The notes: generated by a model not told the origin, from the letters alone. A DNA stretch of 64,000 bases from Planococcus sp. CPCC 101016 (GCF_007859295.1 NZ_VOHB01000002.1:1985624-2049623), one strand, 5' to 3'; counted from the stretch's first letter, positions 44,157-53,168 are shown. Numbers and translations are program-made.

Positions 44157-45635
44157 CTAAAACTGCAGGTTCACCTGTTCGAGTGCAATTTCTTTATCGC
44201 TATGGGGAAAATAGCGGCTGCCAATAAGGATCGTATTTTCATGTCCTTTATCCGTTAAGAGGACGATATCGTCTTTCGTTGAAAGATTGATGGCATGACG
44301 TATAGCTTCCGCCCGGTCGCCAATGCAGACATATCGGTCATGCTGCATACCTTTTTCAAAATCCTTAAGGATACCTGAAATCGGCTCTTTCCCTGGGTTA
44401 TTGACAGTGATGATGACATAATCCGCGACGGATGCCTTTTCGGCCATCATTGGCCGTTTTAAACGGTCACGGAAATTCCCGCTCCCAATCACCACAATCA
44501 ACCGTTTCTTTTTGAATGGCAACAAGCTGTTAATCGCTTTTTCGATTGCGTCAGGTGTATGGGAATAGTCAATATAAACAGCAGGTCCTTTCGAATTAGA
44601 CAGTTTTTCCATTCGCCCTGCTGCAGGTTGTATATCAGCCGTATATGGCAGCATATCCTCTACACTCAACCCATATGCGTATAAAGCCGCAATCGCTGCA
44701 AGCATATTGTACACATTGAATTCTCCAATAAAGGATGTAGAAACTACATAATTATCCTGGGGGCTATGTAAAAGAAAGACGGTTCCATTTTCTCTATATT
44801 CAATTTGATCGGCATAAAAGTCTGCCTGCTCAGACAGCCCATATGTAATCGTTTCAAAAGGTGTCATTCGTGAATATGCTGCAGCCCATGGATCATCATG
44901 ATTCAGCACAGCAAACTTTTCTTTTGCTATGTCCTGGCCGAGCTGAGCGAAAAGCAACCCTTTCGCATAACCGTAATGTTCCATTGTCTTATGATAATCG
45001 AGATGATCATGTGTTAGGTTCGTGAAGATCGCGATATCCAGATCAATCCCCCACATCCGGCCGTTAATGATTCCTTGTGAAGAAGTTTCAAAAACGATAG
45101 CCTCACAGTTCTGTTCTATCGCTCGTTGCATCATGTTCAAACTCGAGAGGATATCACTTGTAGTATTCTGTGTCGGTTCAGTGATGACATTTGTCCGAAA
45201 ACCAAGCGTCCCAGATGCAGCAGATTTCCGTCCATTTGCCTCAAGCAAGTTGTAGATGATATGGGAAACAGTTGTTTTCCCGTTCGTCCCCGTCACACCA
45301 AAGATCGCCAGTTTGGAAGAGGGATAGCAATAAAAATGTTGAACGAAGCGGGACAAGACTTTCACCGAATTTTTGACTAGAACAAAACAAGCAGAGCCAG
45401 AAATAACTTCCTGCTTTTCGGCAACAATGAGTGATGCTCCTCGCCGGATAGCCTCTTCGATAAAGTTATGGCCATCCACATTACTTCCAACGACACAGAT
45501 AAAACAGTTTCCCTGTTTAACTTTTCGTGAATCCATCTGGATTCCTGTAACTTTAGAAGGAATATCTCCATAAACTTTTTTTATTTTTAGCAGATCTAGC
45601 AATTCGATTGTTTCCAATGTCCTTCTTCCTTCCAT
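44157..45635 (-). CDS. MurE-type UDP-MurNAc-tripeptide synthetase paralogue
   Basis: A 492-residue cytoplasmic Mur ligase. VTGIQMDSRKVKQGNCFICV is the UDP-binding domain. The ATP loop is FGVTGTNGKTTVSHII. The central TSDILSSLNMMQRAIEQNCE and NLTHDHLDYHKTMEHYGYAK are MurE-like, and VYIDYSHTPDAIEKAIN opens the C-terminal domain. The amino-acid selectivity motif reads VNNPGKEP, not DNPR (diaminopimelate) or DNPA (lysine in S. aureus), so the substrate is uncertain. It stands outside any dcw cluster, which suggests a second copy. A TTG at 45617 with GGAAGAAGG upstream is an alternative start. Confidence 0.85.
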   Translation of the reverse strand: MEGRRTLETIELLDLLKIKKVYGDIPSKVTGIQMDSRKVKQGNCFICVVGSNVDGHNFIEEAIRRGASLIVAEKQEVISGSACFVLVKNSVKVLSRFVQHFYCYPSSKLAIFGVTGTNGKTTVSHIIYNLLEANGRKSAASGTLGFRTNVITEPTQNTTSDILSSLNMMQRAIEQNCEAIVFETSSQGIINGRMWGIDLDIAIFTNLTHDHLDYHKTMEHYGYAKGLLFAQLGQDIAKEKFAVLNHDDPWAAAYSRMTPFETITYGLSEQADFYADQIEYRENGTVFLLHSPQDNYVVSTSFIGEFNVYNMLAAIAALYAYGLSVEDMLPYTADIQPAAGRMEKLSNSKGPAVYIDYSHTPDAIEKAINSLLPFKKKRLIVVIGSGNFRDRLKRPMMAEKASVADYVIITVNNPGKEPISGILKDFEKGMQHDRYVCIGDRAEAIRHAINLSTKDDIVLLTDKGHENTILIGSRYFPHSDKEIALEQVNLQF

Positions 45636-45799
45636 TTTTAAATGACACCTTCTTTACTTTAAAATCAAATTCCGTAATTACCTATACCACAAAAAGATGA
45701 TTATGAAGCGAGTAGGAGAACATCAAAATCAAACCTGCTATTATGTGTTTATATATTTTTATTCTCTCTTTGAATCACTATACAAATGGCAATACTAGA

Positions 45800-45827
45800 A
45801 AAACGCCTTTCCATAGAAAGGCGTTTT
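45800..45827 (-). terminator. terminator of the GAF-STAS gene
   Basis: AAAACGCCTTT and AAAGGCGTTTT arms form a strong stem with a 6-base loop and T residues on both sides, 31 bases after the GAF-STAS stop. Confidence 0.8.
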
Positions 45828-45857
45828 GATATTTTCATTATGGTTTTTCTTCATGAT

Positions 45858-46721
45858 TTATGACCTTATTTCATTTTTTTCTGGCATACCAACACCAAGT
45901 TGTTCAATTGCTATTTTCAAAGTAGCTTCCATTCTTTCTCCCTTTAGAGAGTGTGCAAAATGAGGCACTTTTAAAGCAACTAACGGCGAAATTCCTGTAA
46001 TGATAGGAGTAATTCCCATGATTTTCAGGGTTTTGATTAAATCGAGCAAATTTGTTTCAATTTGTGAATCAACTTGTGTGACTCCCGAAAAATCGATAAT
46101 GAGAAATTCGATTTCCTGGCCTACTTTCTGAACCACGTCTTCTACTAGTTGTTGTGCTCGAACCAGAGTAATATTCCCAATAACGTTTAAGATAGAAATT
46201 TGTTCTGACAACGGCACAACGGGAGAAGAAAGCATTTGTATTTCCTTTCGGGCTTTTTCCAATTCGAGAATATAGGTTAACAGCGAGGACATCATCTCAA
46301 ACATTTCCTGATGTTCTTCAGTGAATGTAAAAGGATGATTATCCAATCCACAGATAGTGCCATAAACTTTTCCGTCTTCATAATATATCGGTATACCCAT
46401 GAATGATCCGTTTTCAAATTGAGAAGCAATTTCTAGTTTGGCTGCATCTTCATCAGTTGAAATTTTTTCTATTTTCAACGGCTTCTGGCCATACTGGATG
46501 GTGAGACTGCAAAATGTTTGATTGAGAGGCGTTAGGCTGTCTTCAGTTACCAATTCTTCATTTCGGTTAAAGGCTTTTTTGATGGTATTGGTCTCTCCAT
46601 CATTCTGAGCTATGAATAATGTATTGATATCCATTTGATCGCTTAGCATCTTGAGTATTTGATTGGCTGCCTCATTAAAGTTCTGAAATTTTCGGAACGG
46701 GCCATTAGTCGTCTTCCCCAC
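45858..46721 (-). CDS. GAF-STAS signalling protein (RsbR-like)
   Basis: A 287-residue cytoplasmic protein. The N-terminal GAF domain (about 15-160) has FIAQNDGETNTIKKAF, SFMGIPIYYEDGKVYGTICG and FTFTEEHQEMFEMMSSLLTY. A short coiled linker leads to a C-terminal STAS domain (about 175-275) with SILNVIGNITLVRAQQLVED and FLIIDFSGVTQVDSQIETNL. It resembles stressosome co-antagonists, but the sensor is GAF and not the RsbR non-haem globin, and where RsbR proteins usually have phospho-threonine, serine or threonine residues are present. It could modulate sigma-B signalling. No rsb genes are adjacent. Confidence 0.85.
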   Translation of the reverse strand: MGKTTNGPFRKFQNFNEAANQILKMLSDQMDINTLFIAQNDGETNTIKKAFNRNEELVTEDSLTPLNQTFCSLTIQYGQKPLKIEKISTDEDAAKLEIASQFENGSFMGIPIYYEDGKVYGTICGLDNHPFTFTEEHQEMFEMMSSLLTYILELEKARKEIQMLSSPVVPLSEQISILNVIGNITLVRAQQLVEDVVQKVGQEIEFLIIDFSGVTQVDSQIETNLLDLIKTLKIMGITPIITGISPLVALKVPHFAHSLKGERMEATLKIAIEQLGVGMPEKNEIRS

Positions 46722-46855
46722 ATTATTCCTCCTCTTTCAGAAGTTGCACATTCTATAAATTTGCAACACTTTTTTAAACATACTACAACCCGTTTAAAAG
46801 ATGCAATAAAAATCGACCTTCAGTCTCATCCACTTCTTCCTTTTTTCACGGATCT

Positions 46856-46993
46856 TTATTTAGAAGGCTGAGCAGTTAATTTTGCTTTTTCGGCTTTATA
46901 GAGTTTGTAGCTTTCAACGAATTCCGCATATGTCAGTTGGCGTCTTGTAGATGCATTTCCGGTTTTTATTCTCTTTTTCTTAGGAACAGTCAT
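46856..46993 (-). CDS. 45-residue basic protein
   Basis: A short gene with AGAGAGG about 10 bases before the ATG. It encodes MTVPKKKRIKTGNASTRRQL followed by TYAEFVESYKLYKAEKAKLT and a short tail. It is highly basic with one amphipathic helix. The start recalls ribosomal protein L32 (MAVPKRKTSK) but the zinc cysteines and the remaining L32 sequence are absent. It lies between a GAF-STAS gene and a hypothetical gene, all on the minus strand. The function is unknown. Confidence 0.65.
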   Translation of the reverse strand: MTVPKKKRIKTGNASTRRQLTYAEFVESYKLYKAEKAKLTAQPSK

Positions 46994-47058
46994 TTAAGCA
47001 ATCCTCTCTTTCCATTGAATATACTTGTAAGTTTACATACTGTTGAGCTGCCAATAAA

Positions 47059-47421
47059 TCATTGAATAAACTTCTCCCGCACTGCTTCTCGGTGAAAAGG
47101 AGTCAAACAATAAAGTTCTCTTGGAGATACTTTTGAGAGATTCACTAAAGCATGAAAAACTTCCTCTGTCACTGTGTATTCCTGCATTCCGTTCGGCAAA
47201 CTTTTCATACTTTCTGTCGCTTTTTCCAGCTGAATGTCCTCTATATCGACCCAAATCGTGTCTACTTTGCTGTAGATATTTATTCCATCATCATATGTAA
47301 TCTCTCTTGTTAAGCGGGCAAATAATGTAAGTATCGATATGTTGTTTTCTGTATTTACATCTTTGGATCTGTTAAAGAAATAAGCAACTGACGTTTTTGG
47401 CATGTATTGATTTTGCGGCAT
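47059..47421 (-). CDS. hypothetical protein
   Basis: A 120-residue soluble protein with no recognised domain. The N-terminal MPQNQYMPKTSVAYFFNRSK leads to mixed helix and strand (ISILTLFARLTREITYDDG, VDTIWVDIEDIQLEKATES). The RBS GGGGGAGAG is 5 bases before the ATG. The upstream 716 bases contain no gene. Confidence 0.65.
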   Translation of the reverse strand: MPQNQYMPKTSVAYFFNRSKDVNTENNISILTLFARLTREITYDDGINIYSKVDTIWVDIEDIQLEKATESMKSLPNGMQEYTVTEEVFHALVNLSKVSPRELYCLTPFHREAVREKFIQ

Positions 47422-48137
47422 TTTCGCTCTCCCCCTCGTAATTTATAGCAAGTTAAAAATGATTGCTGGATGGATATAACTCTAAAAACGATACTTTTTT
47501 CTTGTAATCTTTTTAAGAAAGTTTTGAAAGAATCAGCAAAGGAAACTATAATATAATCACTTGTACCTAATTGCATATAGTATATATTACCTTGAAAAAA
47601 CAACAATAAACCTCTTTTTGAAATAAACTGAGTAATTTGTATAATTTCTTACAATTTTTCCTTATTCAAGTTTTACTTTTTTGTGTGTTTAACCATTTTA
47701 TTTGCATGCCGTTATCCTACAGCCTTTTTAAATTCTATTAACAGCGGGAACTTTGTAAAAGAAGCTTTGACCAAATTCATGAACAATCTTTGCAATTTGA
47801 AAAACAATCCAACTTTTCTTTAATTTCCTTCTAGGAGCTTATCTTTAAAAAGGAGATTGACAATCTTGATATATGCGGGTAGCTTGTTATTTAGCAGAAA
47901 CAAAAAACCTTTTTTTGATTAGATTTTTTACTCAAGAAATTTTTTACTCCTCGTGTCTGTGTTGACGCACATACCATGTATATCAAGATAGGACAGGTCC
48001 AATAGCTAATACTATGGTATCGTCGTAGGCATAAATGCACTAAATCGGTGTAAGATCCATGTTAAAACTTAAGACTTGTACCATTTTATTTGTAATGGTC
48101 TCTGTATCATGAATAAAAACGGAAATGAGGCGCACAG
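47422..48137. other. 716-base gene-free region upstream of the potassium regulator gene
   Basis: This AT-rich region contains an 11-base perfect inverted repeat, ATCTTGATATA at 47863-47873 and TATATCAAGAT at 47979-47989, which could close a structured RNA of about 127 bases. Two direct copies of ATTTTTTACTC lie inside (near 47922 and 47940). An ACCATT/AATGGT hairpin sits around 48080-48103. It does not match the c-di-AMP (ydaO) riboswitch consensus as I know it. No ORF is supported. Confidence 0.4.
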
Positions 48138-48800
48138 ATGGAAAAACAATTTGTCATTATTGGATTGGGCCGCTTTGGCAGCAGCGTGTGCCAAGAACTT
48201 CATGCTCTCGGACATGAAATACTAGCTATCGATTTGTCAGAAGAACGTGTAGAGGCAATGTCTGAATTTGCCACCCAAACAGTAATGGCCAACGGAACGG
48301 ACGAACGAGATTTGAAGGCATTGGGTGTGCGGAACTTTGAACACGCAGTCGTGGCATTTGGCGAAGACTTGCAGGCAAGTGTATTGTGTACTCTTATGTT
48401 GAAAGAATTAGGAGTGTCCAATGTTTGGGTAAAAGCAAGTAACCAACAACACCAACTTATATTAAATAAAGTAGGGGCAGATCGGGTCATTCAACCTGAA
48501 AAAGAGATGGGTATTCGGGTTGCCCACCTCTTAGATTCTGACAAAATAGTCGATTATATCGAGTTATCAAAAGACTATAGCATCATAGAGTTAATTGCTT
48601 CATCCAAGATGTCTGGCAAAACCTTAAAACAATTGAACATTCGCGCGAAGTATAATTGCATGGTTTTGGCTATCAAACGACTAGAAGACGTAAATATTGC
48701 TCCATTACCTGAAGACGAAATTGTAAAGGGCGACATTTTAATTACAATGGGGCATCAAAAAGATTTAAGACGCTTCGAGGAGAAGGGTTTGACAGATTAA
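48138..48800 (+). CDS. KtrA/KtrC-type RCK regulator of potassium uptake
   Basis: A 220-residue cytoplasmic gating subunit for a Ktr potassium channel. The RCK_N Rossmann domain starts FVIIGLGRFGSSVCQEL, with acidic ILAIDLSEERVEAM for nucleotide ribose binding and TVMANGTDERDLKALG. The RCK_C domain (about 135-220) has YSIIELIASSKMSGKTLKQL and ends with GDILITMGHQKDLRRFE. Relatives bind ATP/ADP and, through RCK_C, c-di-AMP. No ktrB/D-type membrane gene is adjacent, as with ktrC of B. subtilis. A terminator follows. Confidence 0.9.
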   Translation: MEKQFVIIGLGRFGSSVCQELHALGHEILAIDLSEERVEAMSEFATQTVMANGTDERDLKALGVRNFEHAVVAFGEDLQASVLCTLMLKELGVSNVWVKASNQQHQLILNKVGADRVIQPEKEMGIRVAHLLDSDKIVDYIELSKDYSIIELIASSKMSGKTLKQLNIRAKYNCMVLAIKRLEDVNIAPLPEDEIVKGDILITMGHQKDLRRFEEKGLTD

Positions 48801-48853
48801 TATGTCTGGCTCCTTTTAATCAACAACGAACTAACTAAATTACTTACATACTG

Positions 48854-48903
48854 AAAAAAGAGAGCGTAGACGCTGATAGAATCACGTCTACACTCTCTTT
48901 TTT
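48854..48903 (+). terminator. terminator of the RCK gene
   Basis: AAAAAAGAGAG(C)GTAGACG and CGTCTACACTCTCTTTTTT form a long stem. It may also stop the convergent PPOX gene. Confidence 0.9.
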
Positions 48904-48970
48904 CCATACAGTGCCGGTACATTGGCATGGAAAGGATTTGTGGATTAAATCTTAATCTGATCTATTCTAA

Positions 48971-49609
48971 TTAATATAATTTTTCCCGGTAGCTCTTCTC
49001 TAGAAGTTTTCCGACGGCCTCTTCGTCCACATTCGTCAATTTGGCGTGTGCCGCTAAGATTTTCGCACCTTTTGGCAGCTCTTCTTTAGTCATCCAGGTT
49101 TCCGGGTTCCAAAGTTCTGACCTGCGAAACGCTTTGGCGCAATGGATAAAGCATTCTTCCACATCAACACCGATTCCGAGAATTGGCCTTTTACCGTTTA
49201 CCGCCATTTTTTCCAACAGCTCTTCATCACGAATTACGCTGGCTTTTCCGTTGATACGCAATGTCTCCCCCAGTCCCGGAATCAGAAACAGTAAACCGAT
49301 ATTTGGATTTGATAAAATATTTCGCATGGAATCCATCCGCTTGTTCCCAGGCCTTTCAGGAATGATCAACTGCTTTTCATTCATCACATGAACAAACCCC
49401 TTTTCGTCTCCTCGTGGAGACACATCGCAAAATCCAGTTTCATCAGCTGTGGATATCGTCAGAAAAGGAGACTGCGAAATAAACCCTAAGCAATGTTCAT
49501 CTAAATATGAAATGACTTTATTATTCACGAGTTCACTTGGCTTTCCAGTGATTTCAAGAAGTTCTTCTACAGTCTTAACTGTTTTTTGAAACGCAATTTC
49601 AGTTTTCAA
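48971..49609 (-). CDS. FMN-binding pyridoxamine 5'-phosphate oxidase-like protein
   Basis: A 212-residue flavin- or F420-type split-barrel protein. FISQSPFLTISTADETGFCD and VSPRGDEKGFVHVMNEKQL are the PPOX core, followed by GNKRMDSMRNILSNPNIGLL and GETLRINGKASVIRDEEL. The C-terminal HCAKAFRRSELWNPETW fits the MSMEG_1061-like subgroup. The TTG at 49609 is preferred, with GAGAGG 11 bases upstream. An ATG at 49678 would add 23 lysine-rich residues. It is a general oxidoreductase or stress protein of unknown substrate. Confidence 0.82.
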   Translation of the reverse strand: MKTEIAFQKTVKTVEELLEITGKPSELVNNKVISYLDEHCLGFISQSPFLTISTADETGFCDVSPRGDEKGFVHVMNEKQLIIPERPGNKRMDSMRNILSNPNIGLLFLIPGLGETLRINGKASVIRDEELLEKMAVNGKRPILGIGVDVEECFIHCAKAFRRSELWNPETWMTKEELPKGAKILAAHAKLTNVDEEAVGKLLEKSYREKLY

Positions 49610-50109
49610 TGCTCTTAATTCCTCTCTTATTAAATTTTTCTTTTTCGTATTTATTTGGTTATTCACTCGATAAGCCAATGAAAGGGATCTGGTATGTATC
49701 AGTTAACGCGAATGACTTTAGCACCACGGGCGATTTCAAGAACCGAATGGGAGCGGAAACTCCGCAGCTCTACATCTACTTGAACCAACGGGAAGTCAGT
49801 ATAAGGAAATAGCTAATCCTTTGCAAAGCGCATAGCAATCGACTATTTCCGGTTTATTTTCCCAATCAGTATGATACTTAAAAAAGTTTTCCTGCTTATA
49901 TTTAAAAGCACAAGTCCTTCAGTGGTAATATCACTTCCAAAAACATCTTCGTCAAAATAACTAATTCAGATGTCATTTAGAATAGTTTTTTCTTTATTTC
50001 CTTAATGTACCAAGTAACTACGATGAAAGCGAGTGAATTTAATTGCAAAACTGGTTGTGAAAAGGACAAAACGAGAAATAATTGAAGGGCCGAATGAAGG
50101 AACAGTTGA
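49610..50109. other. 500-base region with no intact gene
   Basis: A stretch at about 49690-49800 has higher GC and protein-like composition in more than one frame but no convincing start, RBS or family. It may be a worn gene remnant. At 49995-50030 the sequence matches the recurrent TATTTCCTTAATRTACYAA element also found near 15014 and 60611. Confidence 0.35.
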
Positions 50110-50271
50110 AAAAGACAGTATATCGCTGCGGTATGTATTCCTCTTGAGATGGAAAGATTATTCAAACAAAACGGGTTTACTATATTAGAAACCTATAGTT
50201 CATGGGAAAAAGAGCCTTTAGAAAATTCTAGCAGTGAAATGATTTATATCTGTATAAAAAATAAAATATAA
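50110..50271 (+). pseudogene. C-terminal remnant of a SAM methyltransferase
   Basis: An open stretch from 50110 to the TAA at 50271 encodes KRQYIAAVCIPLEMERLFKQ, then NGFTILETYSSWEKEPLENS and SSEMIYICIKNKI. This is the typical last 50 residues of class I methyltransferases (the LFKQNGFTILETYG-type beta hairpin and a final strand). The SAM-binding part is missing, and TGA lies in frame just upstream at 50107-50109. Confidence 0.7.
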
Positions 50272-50444
50272 CTACCACTGGTATTTTCAACTGTAACGGT
50301 CGCATCTACTTCCATCCTTAAGTTCTTTTTTCATTATTAATTGACAAGGTAATCTACTACTTGTAGATTTTTAACTCATCATGATAAAATGAATTATTTT
50401 CAACAAAAACAAATAAAAAATTTTTTTGAAAAAGGTGCTTACAA

Positions 50445-50807
50445 ATGCATAGAGAAAAATGTCAATGCTGTGGTTATCCGACACTGAAAAAAAGATTATA
50501 TGATGAAATTTGTATGCTTTGTGATTGGGAGGATGGATCTTTTAGTAAGTATACTCCTGAGAAAATCGATGGAGGTCCGAACGGGGACTACTCTTTAAAA
50601 GAAGCAAGAAGAAATTTTGAAGCGCATCTAACGATGTATCGTAAAAAACCAAAAAGCCTTAACTCAACACTCTTGGAGAAAAAAAGAATGCTAATAAAGG
50701 CTTATAGCTCCCTGTCCTCGGAGGAAAATAATGAAGAACCCGAATCGGCCAAGTGGGAAAGAATTCTTAAATTAGAACAAAGCTTGCTTTTGGAAGGATG
50801 GGAATAG
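50445..50807 (+). CDS. CPCC family cysteine-rich protein
   Basis: A 120-residue protein. The N-terminal KCQCCGYPTLKKRLYDEICM and CDWEDG segments give a probable zinc ribbon from four cysteines. They are followed by GGPNGDYSLKEARRNFEAHL, the CPCC-family signature. The family's first motif CPCC is CQCC here. The C-terminal helix is charged. These proteins are often found among toxin-immunity genes, but a function is not proven. AAGGTG precedes the ATG. Confidence 0.82.
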   Translation: MHREKCQCCGYPTLKKRLYDEICMLCDWEDGSFSKYTPEKIDGGPNGDYSLKEARRNFEAHLTMYRKKPKSLNSTLLEKKRMLIKAYSSLSSEENNEEPESAKWERILKLEQSLLLEGWE

Positions 50808-50883
50808 TGCTTTAAATTAGCCATGTCCTTCACATTATACACAGCTTATTAGCTAGCAAGTTGAACCTCATTTTCTACTCGCT

Positions 50884-51317
50884 TTAATGAAAAGCCTTTA
50901 TACCAAGTTGTGTGAGAATGCCAATAATTGTTCCATAAATAGCGATGCCAATACCCGAAGCCAGGAAGAGCCGCTTAACGTCCATGCCAATTATTTTACC
51001 CACTATCCCAATTGTCCACGGACCAAAAACAGGGGTCATAATCAGAATAAAAAAGAATCCACCACTATTTAATTTTTACTAGCTTTAGAATTTGCCATTT
51101 TAATAAAATAGCTATTGATTATATTAATTTTGGTAAGCCAAACGTAAGAATAAGCAATAAAAGGAATAACAAAAAAGCTTCCGAACCAAGACCAAAATAC
51201 CGAAGAAAACACATCCAATCCCAGCCCTACAGAAGCTGGAACAGCCAAATATATTTCAAATAAAGGAGTAAACCCCATAAGCCATGCAGTTGCTGCTAAA
51301 GCAATATAGTTTAACAT
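50884..51317 (-). pseudogene. small multidrug export-like membrane protein, frameshifted
   Basis: The first part (51317-51069) encodes MLNYIALAATAWLMGFTPLF and two helices, then stops at SKASKN. One extra A in the five-base run at 51072-51076 would continue the frame through GGFFFILIMTPVFGPWTIGI, VGKIIGMDVKRLFLASGIGI and AIYGTIIGILTQLGIKAFH to a stop at 50884. The joined protein of about 144 residues fits the PF06695 (small multidrug export) family. It is either a true frameshift or a sequencing slip in the homopolymer. Confidence 0.8.
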
Positions 51318-51562
51318 ATTTTCATCACGCCTCTTCTACTTATCTTCAACTTTATCCCTGATCTACTATTGTTCTCGATTCAACGTTATTTCATACTAAA
51401 AAATCTAGTAACAGACCATTTCATGTCAGGAGAAACTCTTTAACTTTCCCTAATAAAATCCATTTTGACCAATTGACTGTTATAATTTTAATAACAGCAT
51501 CCACGTCAATCGACATTTGAAAAGTATTCATTCTGGTACTTGCTATCCCATTAATCCTTCGT

Positions 51563-52018
51563 TTACTCCTCTGAAGAATAAATATACATATCCGTTGTAA
51601 TTGTCGTTCCAGTAAAATAGCAAAATTCAATAACTTCTTTATTAAAATCCATGTAAGGTTGTTCGTCTCCGTAAATACTAGGAACTATTACAAGGACAAA
51701 ATTCACGTCGTATTGTTCCTTAATTTTATGGAGTATAGGGATTTTATTTTTCAGCTTTTTAATAGTATCTCTGCATTGAGCTTTTACGTCTAGTCTCTTT
51801 ATATCAGATTTCTCTGCATTCCATGAAGAAAACGGAAAAATGGATCCGTCTGCTCTTTTATCACCATAAGCCCAACTGGTAAAAGGTTGGATTCCCAACA
51901 AAGCCGTCATATCTTCAGGGCTAAAAATTCCTTTTTCGAAAGCAACTAACCCTTTACCGTCTTTTGATTCTCCATTGCTCTCTATTGAAAAATAAGTATA
52001 GCTAGTTGTTTTTTCCAT
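51563..52018 (-). CDS. DUF4279 family protein
   Basis: A 151-residue soluble protein. TTSYTYFSIESNGESKDGKG, FSPEDMTALLGIQPFTSWAY and the C-terminal MDFNKEVIEFCYFTGTTITT match the DUF4279 pattern. That family is common beside polymorphic-toxin immunity genes. The activity is unknown. GGGAGGAAAC precedes the ATG. It is monocistronic. Confidence 0.8.
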   Translation of the reverse strand: MEKTTSYTYFSIESNGESKDGKGLVAFEKGIFSPEDMTALLGIQPFTSWAYGDKRADGSIFPFSSWNAEKSDIKRLDVKAQCRDTIKKLKNKIPILHKIKEQYDVNFVLVIVPSIYGDEQPYMDFNKEVIEFCYFTGTTITTDMYIYSSEE

Positions 52019-52325
52019 GTTTCCTCCCGCAAATTATGTTTTTGACCGTCTTTTTTTATTGTTTCCCTATACAGATTACAGCAAAAATAAGGGTTTAATT
52101 GGCATTAACCTCTTATTTGTAATCCAGCAGTATCAGGCAAGTTATCTTATGCAGTATCCTTACTGTATAAGATAACATTTCGGATTCCCCAATTTTATAA
52201 AATATTTGAACGTAACCTATCTTGAATATTTCTTGAAACTTCTTCTTTGGAAACTCGTAAAGATTAGAGGCAGCATAAAAAAGCCACATCTTTATATGAT
52301 CCAAACAAAGAAATAGGGGGATGAC

Positions 52326-52832
52326 ATGTTTTTTTCAAAATGGACTTTGTTTCAAGGGGGAGTACTTGCATGTATGGTTTTTCTAGTAATTCTCGCTGAA
52401 TGGTTTTCAACTCAAATAACTAATGTATTGTCTTCGGGTCCATTTGGTTCATTTTTATTAGTAATGACATTTATTTTACTTGCATCAAGCTTAATCAGTC
52501 TTTTTTTAATTTTTCACAGCAAAAAAAGCGAACGGTTCTTATCTCATCCTTTATGGGAAAAAATGAATATTCTTCTTGCCTTCCTCTTTATTCTATCTAT
52601 TATCGCTTTTATAAGCGTTGCTTTTTTTACTTCTTTAAATGATGCAATGTCTGCAAATCGATGGATTTTATATATCTTTGTTTATTATTTTTTATTTCTC
52701 TTCAATCTTTTTGTGTTGTCACTTGTACATAAGATAAAGAAAAATGCTTCTAAAGAAAAAAAGATTGAGTTATCTTTTGTTTGGACCTTCCTTAGTCTAG
52801 CTGTACTGATTTATTTATTCCCTTCCTTCTGA
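52326..52832 (+). CDS. four-helix membrane protein
   Basis: A 168-residue membrane protein with hydrophobic segments at about 10-28, 38-64, 76-98 and 112-132, and a last one near 148-166. Loops are short and basic (HSKKSERF, HKIKKNASKEKK). No family is recognised. The RBS AGGGGGATGAC precedes the ATG. Confidence 0.7.
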   Translation: MFFSKWTLFQGGVLACMVFLVILAEWFSTQITNVLSSGPFGSFLLVMTFILLASSLISLFLIFHSKKSERFLSHPLWEKMNILLAFLFILSIIAFISVAFFTSLNDAMSANRWILYIFVYYFLFLFNLFVLSLVHKIKKNASKEKKIELSFVWTFLSLAVLIYLFPSF

Positions 52833-52930
52833 TCAACACCTTTATTTATAATATACAATTTATTATTGTTTTCTTATTAACTTAACTGAATGGATCTATC
52901 TTATAGATTCTTTGATGAAAGGGAGATACT

Positions 52931-53116
52931 ATGAATGAGAAAAAACCATTCGATGATGGCAATGAATTTGTACAGAACCACCTTGGAGTACCTTCTGGAG
53001 AAAAAATCAAACATTTACCTTTTCCTTTAAGAATTATAAAATACTGTATCATCGGATTTATCGGCTTTTCTTTTATTATGCTAATCTTTGCCTATATGAT
53101 TCATTTTTTTAATTAA
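52931..53116 (+). CDS. 61-residue single-span membrane protein
   Basis: A polar N-terminal half (MNEKKPFDDGNEFVQNHLGV) is followed by one helix (YCIIGFIGFSFIMLIFAYMI) at residues about 37-57. AAAGGGAG lies 6 bases before the ATG. It is followed by a strong shared terminator. The function is unknown. Confidence 0.7.
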   Translation: MNEKKPFDDGNEFVQNHLGVPSGEKIKHLPFPLRIIKYCIIGFIGFSFIMLIFAYMIHFFN

Positions 53117-53168
53117 AAATCTATAACTTTTACAAGCTCAATATACTGAATATTTAGATCTAGGAAAG

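Noticed and set aside
46856-46993. Ribosomal protein L32 gene (rpmF)
   Set aside because: Only the first few residues resemble L32. The zinc cysteines and the rest of the sequence do not match.
47422-48137. c-di-AMP (ydaO-type) riboswitch before the RCK gene
   Set aside because: The conserved GGGGACCC and GGUAGGG-type segments of that riboswitch are not present. Only generic inverted repeats are seen.
49609-49812. 67-codon plus-strand frame opposite the PPOX start
   Set aside because: Its first half is the complement of the PPOX N-terminal region and no RBS is seen. The second half may be a remnant but has no recognisable family.
51421-51630. 69-codon minus-strand frame overlapping the DUF4279 gene
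   Set aside because: It overlaps the well-supported DUF4279 gene in another frame and has no RBS.
52113-52304. 63-codon minus-strand frame between DUF4279 and a membrane protein gene
   Set aside because: No RBS and AT-rich random-looking composition.
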